Of a DNA stretch of 8,040 bases, positions 5,468 through 8,040 are shown piece by piece (position 1 is the stretch's first letter; every line of letters starts with the position of its first letter). Source of the stretch: Eggerthella sp. CAG:368. GTDB taxonomy: Bacteria; Actinomycetota; Coriobacteriia; Coriobacteriales; Eggerthellaceae. The stretch spans positions 6,404-14,443 of the forward strand of contig FR895466.1 of NCBI GenBank assembly GCA_000434775.1, written 5' to 3'. The position numbers and the translations under genes are program-made. The notes beneath the pieces are model-generated. The model worked only from the letters and a program-made list of their open reading frames with translations. It did not search any database and had not been told where the DNA came from.

Positions 5468-6155
5468 CTTTCTTTACGGGATCAAATCTATAACCCATCC
5501 CGTGAACCGTGTGAATATAGTCATAGTCGCTTGTTTCGTCCAAAACAGAGCGAAGGCGTCTGATATGAACATCGATAGTGCGGGATGTGCTCAGATAGTC
5601 TTCTTTCCAAACTTTTTGCGTGAGCCATGTTCGTTTACAGAGCATTCCTTTACGTTCTGCTAAAGCAAACAGCAAAGACAACTCTTTACTGCGTAGTTTA
5701 ATAGGCTTGTTTTTAACACATGCCATATTATTTTCGAAATCGAGCGTAAGGTCTCCAAACGTAAGCTTTGCCTGAGTGTTTACTCCGTCAAGTTCGGTTC
5801 TGCGCAAATGAGCACGAATACGTGCTAGAAGTACATCGGTTGAAAAAGGTTTAGTAACGTAGTCATCTGCACCTGCATCAAGGCCGTTGATTTTGTCTTC
5901 ATCGTTAGAAAGAGCGGTAAGCATAAGGATAGGGGACGTAAAGTTTTCTTGTCGGAGTTTTTTGGCAACTTCAAAACCATTAAGACCGGGAAGCATTACA
6001 TCTAAAAGAATAAGATCAGGCTCAATCATTAATGCTGTATCTAGACCCTCTTGTCCGTTGTCGCATGAGCTCACGGCATACCCATGTTTCGTAAGAGTGA
6101 ATTCGGTTGTAAGTCTGATTGTTGGGTCATCTTCAATGAGCAATATGGTGGTCAC
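5445..6155 (-). CDS. phoB: OmpR/PhoB-family response regulator
   Basis: This 236-residue regulator has the full family length. The receiver domain (about 1-118) has the acidic pocket E8-D9-D10, phosphorylation site D52 in ILLDVMLPG, T80 and K102 in DDYVTKPF. The winged-helix domain (about 128-226) has the KLRSKELSLL start, recognition helix SRTIDVHIRRLR (191-202) and the HTVHGMGYRF hairpin end. The start is GTG at 6153-6155 with AAAGGA six bases upstream. It is the first gene of the pair and its end overlaps the kinase start. It faces away from pstS across 197 bp, so it probably activates pst and perhaps itself under phosphate limitation, as PhoB or PhoP do. The family is certain; the phosphate role is inferred from the neighbours. 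Confidence 0.88.
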   Translation of the reverse strand: MTTILLIEDDPTIRLTTEFTLTKHGYAVSSCDNGQEGLDTALMIEPDLILLDVMLPGLNGFEVAKKLRQENFTSPILMLTALSNDEDKINGLDAGADDYVTKPFSTDVLLARIRAHLRRTELDGVNTQAKLTFGDLTLDFENNMACVKNKPIKLRSKELSLLFALAERKGMLCKRTWLTQKVWKEDYLSTSRTIDVHIRRLRSVLDETSDYDYIHTVHGMGYRFDPVKKDAPYEIS

Positions 6156-6244
6156 GGCCTATCCTTTCATGTATCCAATGCTATTGTCTCATCTCTTTAA
6201 TGCCGCTAAAGCCTTTTTACAATTATTTTGCATCTTGGATTTTC

Positions 6245-6288
6245 GTTCACAAATAGCTAACGAGCTTTCAGGTTTGTGTAACCACTGT
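6245..6288 (+). promoter_or_regulatory. Candidate Pho-box: 11-bp-phased repeats upstream of pstS
   Basis: Hexamers GTTCAC (6245), GCTAAC (6256), TTCAGG (6267) and GTAACC (6278) start at exact 11-bp intervals. The first, second and fourth resemble each other. PhoB/PhoP family regulators bind tandem half-sites with this period, so this is a plausible operator for the adjacent response regulator. It ends just upstream of a candidate pstS -35. The similarity is moderate and the third unit is poor. Confidence 0.35.
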
Positions 6289-6293
6289 GCTTC

Positions 6294-6322
6294 TTGATGA
6301 AGATAGATTAAAGCCACATAAA
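6294..6322 (+). promoter_or_regulatory. Candidate pstS promoter
   Basis: TTGATG (6294-6299) and CATAAA (6317-6322) are separated by exactly 17 bases, each matching 4/6 of the consensus. Transcription would start near 6329, giving a leader of about 24 bases that contains the AAGGA ribosome-binding site. A weak core next to putative activator sites fits an activated promoter. Confidence 0.4.
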
Positions 6323-6352
6323 CGTTGTTAACTAAAAGAGAGAAGGAAAAAA

Positions 6353-7246
6353 GTGACTACGGTTAAAAAGAACGCTTTAATCGCAACGGTAGCTTTAATG
6401 GTTATCGCTGCCTGCTTGACCCTTGTTGGTTGTGGTAGCAATGACAGCAAAGGCTCATCTTCAAATGACTCGTCAATCAATGTTACGTCTCGTGAAGATG
6501 GTTCAGGCACACGCGGTGCTTTTATTGAATTGTTCGGTATTGAGGAAAAAGACAGCAGTGGTGCAAAGGTTGATAAGACTACCACTTCGGCTGCAATTAC
6601 TAACTCTACTGCCGTTATGATGACCACTGTCGCTAACGACAAAGATGCAATCGGCTACATTTCTTTGGGCTCGGTAAACGATACCGTTAAAGCAGTAAAG
6701 ATTGATGGGGCTGAGGCTAGTGCCGATGCGGTAAAGAACGGCTCTTACAAAGTATCTCGTCCTTTCAATGTTGTAACCAAAGGTGAGCTTTCTGCTGTAG
6801 CTCAGGATTTTCTTGATTTCATCATGAGCACAGATGGTCAAAAAGTTGTTTCTGACAACGGCTACATCGAGGTAGAAAATGGTGGTGCTTATACCTCGAA
6901 GGGACTAACTGGTAAGGTAACCGTTGCCGGTTCTTCTTCCGTAACTCCTGTTATGGAAAAGCTTGCTGAGGCTTATAAGGCGCTCAATCCCAACGTAACC
7001 ATCGAGGTAAATCAGTCCGACTCTACAACGGGGGTAACTTCTGCAATTGAAGGTGCCTGTGACTTAGGTATGGCTTCTCGTGAACTTAAAGATTCTGAGA
7101 CTAGTCAGGGTGTAACCGCAAAGGTTATTGCGACTGATGGTATCGCAGTTATCGTTAATAACGACAACAAAGTAGACAATCTTACTTCCGATCAGGTTAA
7201 GAAAATCTTTACCGGTGAGGTAACCAAGTGGAGCGAGATCGGTTAA
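6353..7246 (+). CDS. pstS: Phosphate-binding lipoprotein PstS, circularly permuted
   Basis: This is a 297-residue substrate-binding protein of the Pst phosphate ABC transporter. The GTG start has AAGGA five bases upstream. A lysine-bearing signal sequence ends in lipobox LVGC, so C27 should be lipidated and anchor the protein outside the membrane. A Ser/Asn/Gly-rich linker follows. Residues 43-173 then hold blocks normally found in the C-terminal part of PstS: SREDGSGTR (R47, S51, G52, T53 are probable phosphate contacts), AIGYISLG, YKVSRPFN and a DGQKVV/NGYIEVE end. After a short linker, residues 186-297 hold the normally N-terminal part: GKVTVAGSSSVTPV, NPNVTIEV, CDLGMASREL, DGIAVIVNN and IFTGEVTKWSEIG. 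The standard order is thus swapped with no evident loss. It reads into pstC four bases later and is divergent from the PhoB/PhoR-like pair. The family is certain; the permutation is read directly from motif order. Confidence 0.93.
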   Translation: MTTVKKNALIATVALMVIAACLTLVGCGSNDSKGSSSNDSSINVTSREDGSGTRGAFIELFGIEEKDSSGAKVDKTTTSAAITNSTAVMMTTVANDKDAIGYISLGSVNDTVKAVKIDGAEASADAVKNGSYKVSRPFNVVTKGELSAVAQDFLDFIMSTDGQKVVSDNGYIEVENGGAYTSKGLTGKVTVAGSSSVTPVMEKLAEAYKALNPNVTIEVNQSDSTTGVTSAIEGACDLGMASRELKDSETSQGVTAKVIATDGIAVIVNNDNKVDNLTSDQVKKIFTGEVTKWSEIG

Positions 7247-7250
7247 CTCG

Positions 7251-8040
7251 ATGACACAAGTAAAAGAGCTTATCGCTAAGATACTCTTTATGATTGCTGC
7301 AGCCATTTCGGTGGCTGCAGTAGTTGTAATCTGTGTCTTTATTTTTGGTAATGGTGTTCCTGCTATTGCCGAAATCGGAGTATTCGACTTTCTATTTGGT
7401 ACCACCTGGAGGCCTTCAAACGAAATCTTCGGTATTGGCACGATGATTGTGGGAAGTCTCTATGTTATGGCGGGGGCACTCGTTATTGGAGTTCCCTTAG
7501 GAATTCTTTGTGCCATATTCTTGGCGAATTTTGGAAGCAACAGGGTGGCGAAGGTTGCAAAAGCAGGTGTTCAGTTGCTTGCGGGTATTCCTTCGGTTGT
7601 GTATGGCTTCTTCGGTTTGGTTGTGTTGGTTCCCTTCATTAGGGCTAATCTTGGTGGGACGGGTCAATCGGTCCTTTGTGCATCGATTGTTTTAGGCATC
7701 ATGATTTTACCCACCATCATCACGCTTTCTGAATCTGCTCTAAAGGCCGTTCCGCAAACCTACTACGAAGGCGCGCTTGCGCTCGGTGCCGACCATGAGC
7801 GCAGTGTTATGCGCGTTGTCTTACCTGCTGCCGTTTCGGGCATTATGGCCTCTATTATTTTGGCAATTGGTCGCGCTATTGGTGAAACAATGGCGGTAAT
7901 TATGGTTGCGGGCAATCAGGTTCAGCTTCCTGGAGCTATTACGGAAGGTGTTCGTACCATGACGGCAAACATTGTGCTTGAAATGGGCTATGCTGCCGAT
8001 TTGCATCGCGGTGCACTTATCGGTACAGCATGTGTGCTCT
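7251..8040 (+). CDS. pstC: Phosphate ABC transporter permease PstC (3' end outside window)
   Basis: The open frame from ATG at 7251 runs off the window after 263 complete codons; PstC is usually about 290-320 residues, so most of the protein is present. It forms the inner-membrane channel with PstA and receives phosphate from PstS. Hydrophobic segments lie at about 10-33, 62-92, 105-130, 142-165 and 196-221. Diagnostic blocks are FDFLFGTTWRPSNEIFGI (45-62), the AGIPSVVYGFFGLVVLVP stretch (111-128), MILPTIITLSE (151-161), the EAA loop EGALALGA with G179, which contacts the PstB ATPase, and GRAIGETMAVIMVAGN (207-222). It starts four bases after the pstS stop with no clear Shine-Dalgarno, so translation is probably coupled to pstS. 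pstA, pstB and perhaps phoU are expected beyond the edge but are not seen. Confidence 0.95.
   Translation, partial: MTQVKELIAKILFMIAAAISVAAVVVICVFIFGNGVPAIAEIGVFDFLFGTTWRPSNEIFGIGTMIVGSLYVMAGALVIGVPLGILCAIFLANFGSNRVAKVAKAGVQLLAGIPSVVYGFFGLVVLVPFIRANLGGTGQSVLCASIVLGIMILPTIITLSESALKAVPQTYYEGALALGADHERSVMRVVLPAAVSGIMASIILAIGRAIGETMAVIMVAGNQVQLPGAITEGVRTMTANIVLEMGYAADLHRGALIGTACVL

Noticed and set aside
6328..6642. Minus-strand open frame overlapping the pstS start
   Set aside because: It is antisense to the signal peptide and REDGSGTR coding region, its Val/Thr/Leu-rich product has no motif, and it would have to run across the candidate pstS promoter side. It is best explained as a shadow of pstS.
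6353..7246. PstS as a truncated or frameshifted fragment
   Set aside because: Seeing REDGSGTR near the N-terminus first suggested loss of the first half, but that half is present in frame after residue 186, and the gene has its own start, lipobox and stop. Permutation explains it better than truncation.

Overview
The window looks like chromosomal DNA from an anaerobic or gut-type Gram-positive bacterium. Estimated by eye, G+C is in the mid-40s percent. Every gene has a purine-rich Shine-Dalgarno, three genes start with GTG, the tRNAs carry encoded CCA ends, and intrinsic terminators are common. The protein style, especially the phosphate-binding protein, suggests a Coriobacteriia (Actinomycetota) or Clostridia lineage. 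This assignment is an inference from memory, not a search result.

Layout: (1) Bases 1-131 hold the tail of a tRNA (probably Pro), a complete tRNA-Gly(TCC) and a terminator. (2) Bases 243-3549, all on the minus strand, read in transcription order as a YdiB/AroE-type quinate/shikimate dehydrogenase, a Gfo/Idh/MocA-family oxidoreductase and a LysR-type regulator. Terminator-like hairpins follow the first two genes, and the regulator has its own candidate promoter and an operator-like inverted repeat. This is most simply an accessory module for a cyclic polyol or hydroxy-acid such as quinate or shikimate; the true substrate is not shown. (3) Bases 3550-3908 have no gene and strong G-over-C skew. 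A tRNA-Arg(TCT) with terminator follows, then a short set of direct repeats. (4) Bases 4115-6155, minus strand, encode a PhoB/PhoP-type response regulator and a PhoR-like membrane histidine kinase whose genes overlap. (5) Starting divergently, bases 6353-8040 encode a phosphate-binding lipoprotein (PstS) and the permease PstC, which runs off the window.

Regions 4 and 5 form one phosphate-starvation module. The two-component system probably senses phosphate status through the Pst transporter, and the regulator probably acts on the 197-bp divergent intergenic region, where 11-bp-phased GTTCAC/GCTAAC/GTAACC-like units lie just upstream of a candidate pstS promoter.

The most interesting observation is that PstS is circularly permuted. 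The half that is normally C-terminal (REDGSGTR ... GYISLG ... SRPFN ... GQKVV) comes first, directly after the lipobox. The half that is normally N-terminal (VAGSSSVTPV ... ASREL ... DGIAVIVN ... IFTGEVTKWSEIG) comes second. The protein ends where a standard PstS would continue into the first half, so it is a complete domain cut at a new place rather than a fragment.
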